A stretch of DNA of 64,000 bases from contig NZ_BBMC01000008.1 of NCBI RefSeq assembly GCF_000971255.1, positions 108,698-172,697 of the forward strand, read 5' to 3'. Shown piece by piece: positions 34,506 through 47,347 of this stretch. Made by a program: the position numbers and the translations under genes. The DNA is from Demequina rhizosphaerae. GTDB lineage: Bacteria > Actinomycetota > Actinomycetes > Actinomycetales > Demequinaceae. Each line of letters opens with the position of its first letter. Within the stretch, counting starts at the first letter, position 1. The notes under the pieces were generated by a model. That model did not search any database, was not told where the DNA came from, and saw only the letters and a program-made list of their open reading frames with translations.

Positions 34506-36476
34506 GTGACCACAGCCCTGTACCGCCGCTACCGTCCCGACACCTTCGCGGACGTCGTGGGGCAGGAGCATGTCACCACGCCCCTCATGCAGGCGCTGCG
34601 CGCCGACCGCGTCAACCACGCGTACCTGTTCTCGGGCCCCCGCGGCTGCGGCAAGACCACGTCGGCCCGCATCCTCGCGCGCTGCCTCAACTGCGAGAAG
34701 GGCCCCACGGACACCCCGTGCGGCTCATGCCAGTCCTGCGTCGAGCTCGCGCGCGGCGGGGCGGGCTCCGTGGACGTCGTCGAGATCGACGCCGCCTCGC
34801 ACAACGGCGTGGACGATGCACGCGAGCTGCGCGAGCGCGCGGCCTTCGCCCCCGCCCGCGACCGCTACAAGATCTTCATCCTGGACGAGGCCCACATGGT
34901 CACGCCCCAGGGCTTCAACGCGCTGCTCAAGCTCGTCGAGGAGCCGCCGCCGCACGTGCGATTCATCTTCGCGACCACGGAGCCGGAGAAGGTCATCGGC
35001 ACCATCCGCTCACGCACGCACCACTACCCGTTCCGGCTCGTGCCGCCGCCGGTGCTGCAGGGCTACCTCGAGACTCTCTGCGAGGCCGAGGACGTGACCG
35101 TCGCGGGCGGCGTCCTGCCGCTCGTGATCCGGGCCGGGGGCGGGTCGGTCCGCGACACCCTGTCGGTGCTCGACCAGCTCATGGCGGGCTCCGACGACTC
35201 GGGCGTGAGCTACGACCGCGCCATCGCGCTGCTGGGCTTCACCGACGCGACGCTGCTCGACGACGCCGTGGACGCCGTGGCCGCCGCCGACGGCGGCTCG
35301 CTCTTCGACGTCGTCCAGCGCGTCATGTCCACCGGCCACGAGCCGCGCCGCTTCGTCGAGGACCTGCTCGAGCGCCTGCGCGACCTGCTGGTCCTGTGCG
35401 CGGCCGGCGACGCCGGCGTGCGCGCCCTGGGCGCGATGCCCGAGGACCAGCTCGAGCGCATGGAGGGTCAGGCGCTCCGCCTGGGCCTCGCACGCGCGTC
35501 GGGCGCCGCGGACCTCGTCAACGACGCGCTCACGCACATGGTCGGCGCCACGTCGCCGCGCCTGCACCTCGAGCTGCTGTGCGCCCGCCTGCTCGCCGCG
35601 GACCCGGGCGCCGCTCCCGCGATGCCCGCGCCGGCTCCGGTGGCCGCTCCGGTGGCTGCGGCGGCCGCTCCTGCTCCCGCTCCCGCTCCGGCGGCTGCTC
35701 CGGCGGCTGCGGCGCCTGCTCCGGCTCCGGCCCCCGCTCAGGCCCCGGCTCCGGCCGCCCAGCCGCGTGGCGCCGACGCTCCCGCACCGGCTACCGCACC
35801 CGCTGCCGCGCCTGCATCGCGCCCGGCCCCGGCTCCCGAGCCCGCCCGTCCCGCCGCGGCGGCACCCGCACCCGCGCCGGCGGCTGTGCCCGCGGAGCCG
35901 GCTGTCGCACCGTCCGGGGGCACGGCCGACACCGAGCTCGTCCGGCGCCGCTGGCCCGAGGTGCTCGGCACGCTCGAGCGCTGGCGCGTGACCTGGACGC
36001 TCGTGAGCCAGAACGCGCAGGTCTCGTCGGTCGCGGACGGGGTGCTCAGCCTCGCCGTCTCGAACCCGAACCTCGTGTCGATGCTCGACGGCGGCAAGCA
36101 CGCCGAGAACCTCCAGCTCGCGATCCGCGAGACGCTCGGCATGCAGCTGAAGATCACCGCGGTCGCCGGCCCGGTCGCACCGGCCGCGAGCGCACCCCGG
36201 GCGGCCGCACCCGCTCCGCGTCCCGCATCGTCCCCCGCCCCGCAGCCGGCGACCGTGCCCGCCGCGGCACCGGCACCCGCTCCTGCTCCAGCGAAGCCCG
36301 CTCCTGCACCGTCCTCCGAGGCCCCTCCGCCGTGGGACGTCCCGCCGCCCGAGGACGAGCCGCCGTTCCACGACGAGGAGGAGATCTCCGCGGACGACGC
36401 GCGCGCCGACGACTCCGGCCTCAGCGCCGCGGAGATCCTCGCGAAGGAGCTCGGCGGGACCGTCATCGAGGACTGA
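34506..36476 (+). CDS. dnaX: DNA polymerase III subunit gamma/tau
   Basis: Clamp-loader ATPase of the replicative polymerase, 656 residues. Walker A GPRGCGKT (44-51), the zinc module CLNCEKGPTDTPCGSCQSC (from about residue 62), Walker B LDEAH and sensor region FIFATTEPEKV are present. Residues about 375-480 are an Ala/Pro-rich linker before the C-terminal domains. The GTG start gives the usual MTTALYRRYRP-like N-terminus and lies seven bases after TAGAGT (34493-34498), so translation is probably leaderless; an in-frame ATG at 34463 is the alternative. No slippery frameshift site is obvious. Followed by recR. Confidence 0.96.
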   Translation: MTTALYRRYRPDTFADVVGQEHVTTPLMQALRADRVNHAYLFSGPRGCGKTTSARILARCLNCEKGPTDTPCGSCQSCVELARGGAGSVDVVEIDAASHNGVDDARELRERAAFAPARDRYKIFILDEAHMVTPQGFNALLKLVEEPPPHVRFIFATTEPEKVIGTIRSRTHHYPFRLVPPPVLQGYLETLCEAEDVTVAGGVLPLVIRAGGGSVRDTLSVLDQLMAGSDDSGVSYDRAIALLGFTDATLLDDAVDAVAAADGGSLFDVVQRVMSTGHEPRRFVEDLLERLRDLLVLCAAGDAGVRALGAMPEDQLERMEGQALRLGLARASGAADLVNDALTHMVGATSPRLHLELLCARLLAADPGAAPAMPAPAPVAAPVAAAAAPAPAPAPAAAPAAAAPAPAPAPAQAPAPAAQPRGADAPAPATAPAAAPASRPAPAPEPARPAAAAPAPAPAAVPAEPAVAPSGGTADTELVRRRWPEVLGTLERWRVTWTLVSQNAQVSSVADGVLSLAVSNPNLVSMLDGGKHAENLQLAIRETLGMQLKITAVAGPVAPAASAPRAAAPAPRPASSPAPQPATVPAAAPAPAPAPAKPAPAPSSEAPPPWDVPPPEDEPPFHDEEEISADDARADDSGLSAAEILAKELGGTVIED

Positions 36477-36523
36477 GCCGCGGCTGACCGTCGGCGTCCC
36501 CGCCCGGGCCTACGCTTGTCCCC

Positions 36524-37120
36524 ATGTACGACGGCGCGGTTCAGGACCTCATCGACGAGCTCGGGCACCTCCCGGGCATCGGCCCCAAGAGCGCCCAGCG
36601 CATCGCGTTCCACATCCTGTCGGCGGACCCGACGGACGTGCGCCGCCTCGCCGAGGCCATCACCACGGTCAAGGAGAAGGTGCGCTTCTGCACCATCTGC
36701 GGCAACGTCGCCGAGTCGGAGCAGTGCCGCATCTGCACGGACGCCCGCCGCGCCGAGGACCTCCTGTGCGTGGTCGAGGAGCCCAAGGACGTCGTGGTCA
36801 TCGAGCGCACGCGCGAGTTCCGCGGGCGGTACCACGTGCTCGGCGGCGCGATCGATCCGATGAACGGCGTGGGGCCCGACGACCTGCGCATCCGCGAGCT
36901 CCTCACCCGCCTGGGCGACGGCAAGATCGAGGAGGTCATCATCGCGACCGACCCCAACATCGAGGGCGAGGCCACCGCGACCTACCTCACGCGCATGCTC
37001 GTCCCCATGGGCGTCACGGTCTCGCGCCTCGCGTCCGGCCTGCCCGTCGGCGGCGACCTCGAGTACGCCGACGAGGTCACCCTCGGCCGCGCCTTCGAGG
37101 GCCGCCGCAAGGTCAGCTAG
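36524..37120 (+). CDS. recR: Recombination mediator RecR
   Basis: A 198-residue protein of the RecFOR gap-repair pathway that helps load RecA. N-terminal helix-hairpin-helix ([20 protein letters not shown]), a four-Cys zinc module ([16 protein letters not shown], about residues 55-70) and a C-terminal Toprim domain ([27 protein letters not shown]) are in the expected order. The ATG lies seven bases after TACGCT (36511-36516) with no Shine-Dalgarno, suggesting a leaderless message. The dnaX-recR order is widely conserved. Confidence 0.97.
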   Translation: MYDGAVQDLIDELGHLPGIGPKSAQRIAFHILSADPTDVRRLAEAITTVKEKVRFCTICGNVAESEQCRICTDARRAEDLLCVVEEPKDVVVIERTREFRGRYHVLGGAIDPMNGVGPDDLRIRELLTRLGDGKIEEVIIATDPNIEGEATATYLTRMLVPMGVTVSRLASGLPVGGDLEYADEVTLGRAFEGRRKVS

Positions 37121-37125
37121 CGGCG

Positions 37126-37145
37126 CGCCCCGCCCCGCCCCGCCC
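37126..37145. repeat. Four tandem CGCCC units
   Basis: Exactly four copies of CGCCC, six bases after the recR stop. Probably simple-sequence slippage; no function is apparent. Confidence 0.7.
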
Positions 37146-37185
37146 CACGACAGTCCGCACGGATCCGAACGCGACACGCCGGCGC

Positions 37186-37205
37186 CCGGCCCCGAATCGG
37201 GCCGG
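37186..37205. terminator. Hairpin between the converging recR and ABC permease genes
   Basis: Stem CCGGCCC/GGGCCGG with a 6-base loop in the 130-base convergent gap; can serve both strands. No T-run. Confidence 0.55.
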
Positions 37206-37250
37206 ATCACCGGCGTGGCGACCTGAGCTCCGTGCTGACTGTCGAAGAGG

Positions 37251-38486
37251 TCAGGCCACGCGCGAGCCCGCGCGCAGCTTCTTGTAGGGCACCCGCAGGC
37301 GGGCGATGACGATCCAGATCGAGCCGAGCAGCAGAGCACCCTGGACGCCGAGGCCGATCCACGGCGCGCGGTCGTAGGTCGAGCGCTCCTGCTGCTCGGC
37401 CTCCCAGTCGCCCTCGCCGGTGTAGCCCTCGCCGCTGGCGTCGGCGACGATCATGGCGCACTCGTCGAACTGGGTCCCGGCAAGATCCGCGTCCGACGGG
37501 CCGATGCGCCAACCGCTCACCGCGGCGTGCATCTCCGCGAAGAGGCCGGGGGCCGCGCGACCGTCCTCCTCCCAGGTCTCGTAGCTGACGATCGGCGACA
37601 TCTCGCCGATCATCACCACCGGGTTGGCGAGCACGATCCACGCGGTCCGCTCGGTGTGCGGGACCGCGTAGGTCCACGGGTCGGGGTCCGTGGTGCAGGG
37701 CAGCGTCGCGGGATCGACCTCCGACCAGTCCCAGGTGTCGTACGCGGCGCGCTGCTCGTCCGTCAGCGCCTCGTAGTCGACGTATCGGGAGGTGTTCGTC
37801 ACCGACTCGGACACGAGGGGCTGCGTGAACACAAACGTGAGCAGCGTGCCGAGCAGCAAGAAGCCCGTCGTGAGGTGCGCGAGCGACACCGACGCCACGG
37901 CGCGCGCCGCGAGCGACGACCACGCCAGGCCGATCGCGGTCGAGGTGAGCACCACCAGCAGGATCGCCGCGAGCACGATCGCGAGCTCGTCCCCGTGCCA
38001 GCCCGACCGCACGAACGCGTAGACAAGCAAGGGCGCGATGGTGAGCAGCACGAAGAACGCGATCAGCCACGACGACAGCAGCTTGCCCAGCGCGAGGTCG
38101 CCCGCGGTGAGGCGGGTCATCTGCAGGGGTGCGAGCACGCCCTCGGACGAGTCGCCGTTGATCGACGTGGCCGCGAGCGACGGCGCGATGAGCATGCCGG
38201 CACCGAGCACCAGCACGAGCACCATCTCGAGCGGGATCGACGTGAGGCCGTCCGGCGCGACCATCGCGACGAGGATGCCCAGGCCCAGGATCACGGCGAC
38301 GAGCAGCCCGTAGAAGATCCACCCCTTGACGGTGGGCCGGCGGCGGCGCAGCTCGATCCCGGTCACCAGCCACACGCCGCGCGGGGTGGGCAGCCACGGG
38401 TTGCCCTCGATGGACGGACGGGCGGACGATGCGGCCGCGGGCTCGGGCGCCTCGGCGGGCGCCGGGTTCTGGTCCACGAGGGTCAT
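37251..38486 (-). CDS. ABC transporter permease (ABC-2 type)
   Basis: A 411-residue membrane subunit with about seven helices: one near residues 55-85, a cluster at 95-230, and one at the C-terminus (IGLGVQGALLLGSIWIVIARL). A long extracytoplasmic loop (about 235-370) contains two Cys. LIAPSLAATSINGDSSEGVLAPLQMTR is typical of ABC-2 permeases of the NosY/CcmB-like group. It overlaps its ATPase by ATGA, so they form one exporter. The substrate is unknown. A GGACGATGCG motif is embedded near its N-terminal codons (38424-38433). Confidence 0.85.
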   Translation of the reverse strand: MTLVDQNPAPAEAPEPAAASSARPSIEGNPWLPTPRGVWLVTGIELRRRRPTVKGWIFYGLLVAVILGLGILVAMVAPDGLTSIPLEMVLVLVLGAGMLIAPSLAATSINGDSSEGVLAPLQMTRLTAGDLALGKLLSSWLIAFFVLLTIAPLLVYAFVRSGWHGDELAIVLAAILLVVLTSTAIGLAWSSLAARAVASVSLAHLTTGFLLLGTLLTFVFTQPLVSESVTNTSRYVDYEALTDEQRAAYDTWDWSEVDPATLPCTTDPDPWTYAVPHTERTAWIVLANPVVMIGEMSPIVSYETWEEDGRAAPGLFAEMHAAVSGWRIGPSDADLAGTQFDECAMIVADASGEGYTGEGDWEAEQQERSTYDRAPWIGLGVQGALLLGSIWIVIARLRVPYKKLRAGSRVA

Positions 38487-39418
38487 CGCCGCTCCTCCTC
38501 CATCGCCATGTACGTCTGCTCGAGCGCGCTGCCGGCGGGGCCGAAGCGGTGCACCTTGACGCCTCGCGACATCAGCCATGCGAGGGCCTGGAAGGCCTCC
38601 TCCTCGCTGCCGACGCGGACGACGACGCCGGAGGGCTCGTCGTCGAACGGCACCCCGCCCTCCGCGAGCACGTCCCTGAGCGCCGCATCGTCCAGCGTCG
38701 CGACGCGGTAGCGGCGCTTGGCGTCGGCGACCTTCTCCGCGGCCTCGTCGCCGAGCGTGCGCCCCTTCGACATGAACACCGCGTCGTCGACCATCTCGTC
38801 GAGCTCGGCGAGAACGTGGCTGGAGACCAGCACGGCCTTGCCGTCGGCCGCGAGCTCGCGCACGAGCGTGCGCAGCTCGACCCGCGAGCGCGGGTCGAGC
38901 CCGTTGGCCGGCTCGTCGAGCAGCAGCACCTGGGGGTCGTTCATGAGCGCCCGCGCGAGCGACAGCCGCTGCTTCTGTCCGCGCGACAGCACGCGCGTGG
39001 GCCGGTCCGCGAACTCCGACAGGTGCACCATGTCGAGCAGCCCGGCGCCGCGCTCGCGTGCCTCGTGCTTGTGCAGCCGGTAGCCGCGGCCCATGAGCGT
39101 GAGCGTCTGGAGGCACGTGAGGTTGTCCCAGGACCCGAGCTGGTCCGGCATCCACCCGATCGCGGCCCGCACCGCCGCCGAGTCGTGGCGCGGGTCCGCG
39201 CCCGCGACGCGGATCTCGCCCGCGTCGGGCCGCAGCAGGCCCGCGAGCATGAGCATGAGCGTCGTCTTGCCGCAGCCGTTCGGCCCGATGAGCGCGGTCA
39301 CGCTGCCCGGCCGGACCTCGAGCGTCGCGTCGGCGACCGCCTGCACCGATCCGAAGGCGCGTGCCACGCCGTGCGCGCTGATCGCGGACGTGGCCACGAT
39401 CGTGTCTGTCGCCGTCAT
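38483..39418 (-). CDS. ABC transporter ATP-binding protein
   Basis: A 311-residue ATPase. Walker A GPNGCGKTT (about 45-53), signature LSRGQKQRLSLARAL (about 142-156; LSRGQ in place of LSGGQ), Walker B VLLLDEPANGLDP and switch His in VSSHV are all visible. Residues about 230-311 form a C-terminal regulatory extension usual in ABC-2 exporters. It overlaps the permease gene by four bases. No regulator is adjacent to suggest a substrate. Confidence 0.93.
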   Translation of the reverse strand: MTATDTIVATSAISAHGVARAFGSVQAVADATLEVRPGSVTALIGPNGCGKTTLMLMLAGLLRPDAGEIRVAGADPRHDSAAVRAAIGWMPDQLGSWDNLTCLQTLTLMGRGYRLHKHEARERGAGLLDMVHLSEFADRPTRVLSRGQKQRLSLARALMNDPQVLLLDEPANGLDPRSRVELRTLVRELAADGKAVLVSSHVLAELDEMVDDAVFMSKGRTLGDEAAEKVADAKRRYRVATLDDAALRDVLAEGGVPFDDEPSGVVVRVGSEEEAFQALAWLMSRGVKVHRFGPAGSALEQTYMAMEEERR

Positions 39419-39592
39419 GGGCGATCCCCCAGCTTCCCTCCGACCCGGGCCCCTCGCCGCGCGCCGTGTGCCTACGCTCCCACACGCGACGCCGCATCCA
39501 CCTCAGGGACACCCCGGATGTCACCCCTGATATTCACGCGTCCGGGCGACCGTCCTTGACGGCGGGGGCGCGCATCGGGACACCCTGGACGC

Positions 39593-40585
<993 letters not shown>

Positions 40586-40598
40586 GCGCGAGGCCCGT

Positions 40599-42092
40599 TC
40601 ACTCCGTGGCGATCGCGAGCCTCTCCTCGAACGCGTAGCCGGCGCGCACGTCGCGGAGCGGGTCGCCGTAGACGATGGTCGACCGCCCCTCCGCGTGGAC
40701 CGGCGCGTCGACGCGGCCGTCGCGGATCAGCGCGAGCCAGTCCCCGTGGACCGCGTCCGCGAGCGCCTGGGGCGCGTCGGGCCCGGTGCGGCGCAGCGCG
40801 GTGGGATCCCGCAGGATGTCGAAGCCGAACGGCACGTCGAGGCAGTGGCCGGCGATCCCGTCGACGGGGCTGGTCCAGCGGAAGTCGTAGGCCCAGGTGC
40901 GAGGCGAGGCTCCGCCCCGGGCGCGCAGCCCCGCCCATCGTCCGACGTGGCGGCGGAAGACGGCCTGCGTGACCGCCTGGCCCGCGGCCCTGGTCCCGTC
41001 CGCGCCGGGCACGCCCGCGAGCAGCTCGTCGCGCAGCTCCTCGGGCACGCCCTGCCTCGCGAGCACCTCGCGCGGGTCGCCCGCGGTGAGCTCGGGCGGC
41101 GCCGACGCGAGCGACAGGTCGAACTCGTGGGCCGTGGCGCCCACCAGCAGCGGCACGCCCTCGCCGACCCCCGCCTCGATCGCCTCGGCGATGCCCGTCG
41201 GGACGAGGTCGCCGTCGATCACCGGCGACAGCACGAGGTCGTCGCCGAAGGTCCCCGCGAGCGGGTCCTCGCCCTCCCCAGGCGGCTCCTCGTGGGACTG
41301 CGCGTCGAGGATCTGCGCCTCGGACAGTGTCCGCAGGCCCTCGAGGTCCGGCGCGACGCCGAGCCTGGCCGCGCCCGCGACCGTGACCTCGCGCGCCTTG
41401 TCCGCGCGGACGGGCGCGTCCGCGGGCGAGAGCGCGAGCACCGCGCGGAACAGCCCCTGGGCGGCGGGCATCGTGAGGAGCCGCATCACCGCCGCCCCTC
41501 CCGCCGACTGTCCGGCGATGGTCACCTTCGCCGGGTCGCCCCCGAACGCGCGGATGTTCTCCTGCACCCACGCGAGCGCCACGAGCCAGTCGAGCACGCC
41601 GCGGTTGAGCGGGGCGCCGTCGATCCAGCCGAAGCCGTCGAAGCCGAGCCGGTACGACGGCGCGACCGTCACGACGCCGTCGCGATGGAAAGCCTGGCCG
41701 CCGTACCAGGGGCTCGCGTGCGACCCCGCGACGAAGCCGCCGCCGTGGATGTACACGAGCACCGGCAGGCCCGCGTCGGGCGAGGGGTCCGGCGTGCCCA
41801 CGTCGAGCGTGAGCATGTCGTCGCCCGGGACCGACGGCTCGGGGATGAACGGGTCGGGCCACGGCGAGCGGCGCTGCGGCGTGGCCCCGTGCAGCGTCGC
41901 GGTGCGCACGCCGTCCCACGGGGCGCGCGGCACGGGCGCGAGGAAGCGGCGCTCGCCGACGGGCGGCTCGGCGTACGGGATGCCGAGGAAGATCGCGGCA
42001 CGGCTCGCGGAGCCGTCCACGGAACGATGCTCGCGCCAGGCGCCGCTGACGGCGCCGGCGGACGTCCAGACCACGGGGGCGACGGTGCTCAC
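40599..42092 (-). CDS. Type B carboxylesterase
   Basis: A 497-residue alpha/beta hydrolase. The oxyanion motif YIHGGGF (about 110-116), nucleophile elbow GQSAGG (about 183-188) and catalytic His in AGHCLDVPFGFD (near 405) place it in the carboxylesterase/para-nitrobenzyl esterase family, which hydrolyses carboxylic esters. No signal peptide is visible. I use the GTG at 42092, seven bases after TAGGGT, as a likely leaderless start; GTG 42101 is possible. It converges with the aldo/keto reductase and is divergent from ask. Confidence 0.9.
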   Translation of the reverse strand: MSTVAPVVWTSAGAVSGAWREHRSVDGSASRAAIFLGIPYAEPPVGERRFLAPVPRAPWDGVRTATLHGATPQRRSPWPDPFIPEPSVPGDDMLTLDVGTPDPSPDAGLPVLVYIHGGGFVAGSHASPWYGGQAFHRDGVVTVAPSYRLGFDGFGWIDGAPLNRGVLDWLVALAWVQENIRAFGGDPAKVTIAGQSAGGAAVMRLLTMPAAQGLFRAVLALSPADAPVRADKAREVTVAGAARLGVAPDLEGLRTLSEAQILDAQSHEEPPGEGEDPLAGTFGDDLVLSPVIDGDLVPTGIAEAIEAGVGEGVPLLVGATAHEFDLSLASAPPELTAGDPREVLARQGVPEELRDELLAGVPGADGTRAAGQAVTQAVFRRHVGRWAGLRARGGASPRTWAYDFRWTSPVDGIAGHCLDVPFGFDILRDPTALRRTGPDAPQALADAVHGDWLALIRDGRVDAPVHAEGRSTIVYGDPLRDVRAGYAFEERLAIATE

Positions 42093-42243
42093 GCGACCCA
42101 CCCTAGGGGCGCACGTTGCGGCGCGCCCGTGACCCGCGCATCGTGCCTCCGCACGCGGCCCGCACGGGGTGCACGGGTGCCCCTAGAATGAGACACCGTG
42201 TCCGCCCTGCGGTCACGGACCCCCATTCCTCCTGGAGTCTTGC

Positions 42244-44555
<2,312 letters not shown>

Positions 44556-44573
44556 GCGCCCGCCGCATCGTCC

Positions 44574-44610
44574 CGAAGGCCGGTCTCCCCGTGGGGGAGA
44601 CCGGCCTTCG
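44574..44610. terminator. Terminator of lysC-asd
   Basis: A 17-bp perfect stem (arms starting CGAAGGCCGGTC and ending GACCGGCCTTCG) with a 3-base loop. The left arm directly follows a CGCATCGTCCC motif (44564-44574). It lies between converging genes and may act both ways. Confidence 0.88.
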
Positions 44611-44635
44611 TCGTCCGGGCCGCTCGGGCGCCGAC

Positions 44636-45274
44636 CTACCTGCCGCCCCAGACGTCGATCGAGACGTCCGCGGGCATGCCGTAGAAGGTGGGCACCTCCG
44701 CATACGTCGCCACCTGGACCCGCGTCCCGTCCGACGTCCGGAGGGATCCGCGGAACCAGTTCCGCTCCGACCTGTCGACCTGTCCCGGCGGCGGCGCGTC
44801 GAAGGCGTCGATGTACCAGTCCTCGGGTCCGACCGTGAAGCCCGACTCGTACTCCGACGTGCCGCGCACGCGGAGCACGCCGGTGCCGGTGGCGTAGGGC
44901 TCGGGGAGGCCCGAGGCGCAGAACTCGTCCCCGAAGTCGAAGACCCCGCCGCCCGTGTACTCGTAGACCTCCGCATGCACACGTGTGGTGAGCGCGTACC
45001 GATCGCCGCCGTCGCGTGTCGGCTTCACCCTCATCGTGGCCACCGGGCGGTCGTTGTCCGGGTACTCGCAGAAGTCCGCCGCCGTCCATCCGACGAACGC
45101 CACGTAGTCCTCCACTCCCCCCGTGACCTGGTTGTCGTAGAAGAGCTCGACCGGGTAGTCGGTCGAGTAGGCGCGTCGGTCGCCGTCGGCGCCGGCCGGC
45201 GCGGCGAGCGCCGCTGCGAGACCAAGCCCGGCCGCCGCCGTCAGCGCGGCTCGCGCCGCGATGCTGCGTGTCAT
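44636..45274 (-). CDS. Secreted protein of unknown function
   Basis: A 212-residue protein with a Sec signal peptide (basic MTRSIAAR, then an Ala/Leu-rich core, with likely cleavage after APAGA near residue 29). The mature part is beta-rich, acidic and aromatic, with two Cys (in ADFCEYPD and DEFCASG) that may form a disulfide. I recognise no family. It stands alone between the asd terminator and the lactate permease; 187 bases upstream of its start hold no other gene. Confidence 0.7.
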   Translation of the reverse strand: MTRSIAARAALTAAAGLGLAAALAAPAGADGDRRAYSTDYPVELFYDNQVTGGVEDYVAFVGWTAADFCEYPDNDRPVATMRVKPTRDGGDRYALTTRVHAEVYEYTGGGVFDFGDEFCASGLPEPYATGTGVLRVRGTSEYESGFTVGPEDWYIDAFDAPPPGQVDRSERNWFRGSLRTSDGTRVQVATYAEVPTFYGMPADVSIDVWGGR

Positions 45275-45461
45275 GATCTTCTCCCTCCGGCCACGGGCCT
45301 CCCGGCGGGTGCCGCCTCCGGTAGCGACGCTCGCGGATCGCGGTCAGCGCGGTCGTCCTCGCGTCCGTGCCCCGAGAACAGGCCGGGGCGCCCGGAGGTT
45401 GTGCTGCCCCTCGTGGCCCTGACTCCGGCCGACCACCTCTCGGCGGCGAGGCGCGCCGCCC

Positions 45462-47030
45462 CTACGCGAGCAGCAGCGCCATGCCCCCGGTGATGACGAG
45501 CGTGATCAGCGCGGGCGGCAGCGTGCCCTTGAGGAGCTCGCCCTCGCGGCCGGCCAGGCCCACGGTCGCCGCCGCGGCGATGATGTTGTGCGGGCAGATC
45601 ATGTTGCCGATGGCGGCGCCCGCCCCCTGCGCGCCGATCAGCGGCAGCGGCGACAGCCCGGCCTCGGCGGCGGTGAGGTCCTGGAAGTCCGTGAAGAGGA
45701 TGTTGGACGACGTCGCCGATCCGGTCATGAACGTGCCGAGCGCGCCGACGAACGGCGACAGCAGCGGCCACGCCGCGCCCGCGCCCGCCGCGGAGACGGC
45801 GAGCTGCGTCGTCATGCCCGAGTCGGACATCGTGTAGGCGACCGTCACCATCGCGACCAGCGCGGCGAAGACGGGGATCACCTGCCGGGTCGCGACGGAG
45901 AAGGCTCCCCCGACCTCGGCGCGCGTCGCGCGCTGCCACAGGGCCCCGCCCAGGAACGACACGAGCAGCAGCGGGCCGGGGTGGTAGAACGGCTGGATCC
46001 CGTCCCCGAAGCTCCCGTCGAACAGGCTCCACGTGACGTTCCACGACTGGGAAGCGTCCTTCACCGGCGGCACCAGCCGGGTGAGCAGCACCAGCGCCAC
46101 CAGGATCGCGTACGGCGCCGTCGCCGCCAGCAGCCCCATGTGATGCGCCTCGCTTGCCTCGACCTCGTCGGCGGCGTGCTCCACGTCGCGTTCGGCCTGC
46201 TCCTCCGGCCCGCTCAGCAGCGCGTGCGCGCGGGCACGCTTCATCACCACGGCGCGCACGATCGCGATGAAGGCTCCCGCGCCCACGATCGACCCCAGCA
46301 GGGACGGCAGCTCGGGGCCCACGAAGCGCGCGATGAGCAGGTAGGGCGCGAAGAACGCGACGTACGCGACCGCCATCCACTTCCACGGCGGTCCGGCGGT
46401 GGGGATGAGCGTGCCGACGAGCCTCGCGACGACGATCGCGAGCACCGCACCCGACACCACCATGTACGGGGAGACCGCCCACGAGAGGTCGACGGGCGCG
46501 TAGTCCACGATCTGCGCCTGCGCGAGCGTCGGCGTGCCGACAGCCCCGAACGGCACGGCGGCGACGTTGCCGGCCATCGCGGCGACCACCGCGGTGACCG
46601 GCTTGAACCCGGCCGCCACGAGGAATGGGGCGGACAGTGCCACGGGGGTCCCGAAACCCGCAGCGCCCTCGATGAGCAGGGTGAAGAACCACGCGATGAG
46701 CAGCGCCGCGACACGGGGGTCGGGGGTGATCCGCGCGAGACCCGCCTCGATCGCCGCGGTCGCGCCGGTCTTCTGCTGCAGGTGATGGATCCCGAGCGCG
46801 GGACCGATGATGAGCATGACGGTCATCGCGGTCCAGGCCGCGCTCGCGACGACCCCCGTCACCCCCTCGACCTGGCCGAAGGCCTCGCCGGTGCCGAAGG
46901 AGAAGGTCGTGAGCGCGATGACGACCGCCACGACCGCGGCGGAGACCCCCGCCCAGATCGCCGACCACTTGAGCCCGATCATCAGCACGAGCACCACCGC
47001 GATCGGCAGCGCCGCCAGCAGCGTGTCCAT
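45462..47030 (-). CDS. L-lactate permease family transporter
   Basis: A 522-residue multi-spanning protein of the LctP family that takes up lactate (or glycolate) with protons. Family segments include LLIEGAAGFGTPVALSAPFLVA, MAGNVAAVPFGAVGTPT and GSATSSNILFTDFQ near the C-terminus. About 13 helices with a charged cytoplasmic loop around residues 265-300 (KRARAHALLSGPEEQAERD). The ATG at 47030 is preceded by GGGAGGG at good spacing; an upstream in-frame start lacks one. No lactate dehydrogenase genes accompany it. Confidence 0.92.
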   Translation of the reverse strand: MDTLLAALPIAVVLVLMIGLKWSAIWAGVSAAVVAVVIALTTFSFGTGEAFGQVEGVTGVVASAAWTAMTVMLIIGPALGIHHLQQKTGATAAIEAGLARITPDPRVAALLIAWFFTLLIEGAAGFGTPVALSAPFLVAAGFKPVTAVVAAMAGNVAAVPFGAVGTPTLAQAQIVDYAPVDLSWAVSPYMVVSGAVLAIVVARLVGTLIPTAGPPWKWMAVAYVAFFAPYLLIARFVGPELPSLLGSIVGAGAFIAIVRAVVMKRARAHALLSGPEEQAERDVEHAADEVEASEAHHMGLLAATAPYAILVALVLLTRLVPPVKDASQSWNVTWSLFDGSFGDGIQPFYHPGPLLLVSFLGGALWQRATRAEVGGAFSVATRQVIPVFAALVAMVTVAYTMSDSGMTTQLAVSAAGAGAAWPLLSPFVGALGTFMTGSATSSNILFTDFQDLTAAEAGLSPLPLIGAQGAGAAIGNMICPHNIIAAAATVGLAGREGELLKGTLPPALITLVITGGMALLLA

Positions 47031-47153
47031 CAACGACCCTCCCGTCGCCGACAACGTCCCTGGTTCACGCTAGCGCGAGACGGCCTCCCCGGCGCGGTCG
47101 GCGCCGGAGGCCCGCAAACGGGCCCGCACGGCCGCATCGTCCCTGGAGACGCA

Positions 47154-47187
47154 AGAAGGGCCGGATCCTCGCGGATCCGGCCCTTCT
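47154..47187 (-). terminator. Terminator of tRNA-Pro
   Basis: A 15-bp perfect stem (AGAAGGGCCGGATCC / GGATCCGGCCCTTCT) with loop TCGC, nine bases beyond the tRNA 3' end on the minus strand. Confidence 0.85.
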
Positions 47188-47195
47188 CTCAACCG

Positions 47196-47269
47196 TCGGG
47201 GTGACAGGATTTGAACCTGCGGCCTCCTCGTCCCGAACGAGGCGCGCTACCAAGCTGCGCCACACCCCG
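47196..47269 (-). tRNA. tRNA-Pro(CGG)
   Basis: Acceptor CGGGGTG/CACCCCG, anticodon stem CCTCG/CGAGG with loop TTCGGGA (anticodon CGG), T-loop GTTCAAATC, discriminator A. CCA is not encoded. It reads CCG proline codons, which are frequent in this GC-rich genome. Confidence 0.95.
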
Positions 47270-47347
47270 GTTTTTGAGCCCGCTAAGAATATCGGACTCG
47301 GGGCCGAAACACGAAATCGGCCCTCGCCGGCTCCCGCCGGGCGGCGC

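Noticed and set aside
34506..36476. Programmed frameshift producing a short gamma form of DnaX
   Set aside because: No A- or T-rich slippery sequence or following stem is visible in the Ala/Pro linker; the gene looks single-product.
36524..37120. A separate YbaB-type gene expected between dnaX and recR
   Set aside because: Only 47 bases separate the two genes here; ybaB is not present at this spot.
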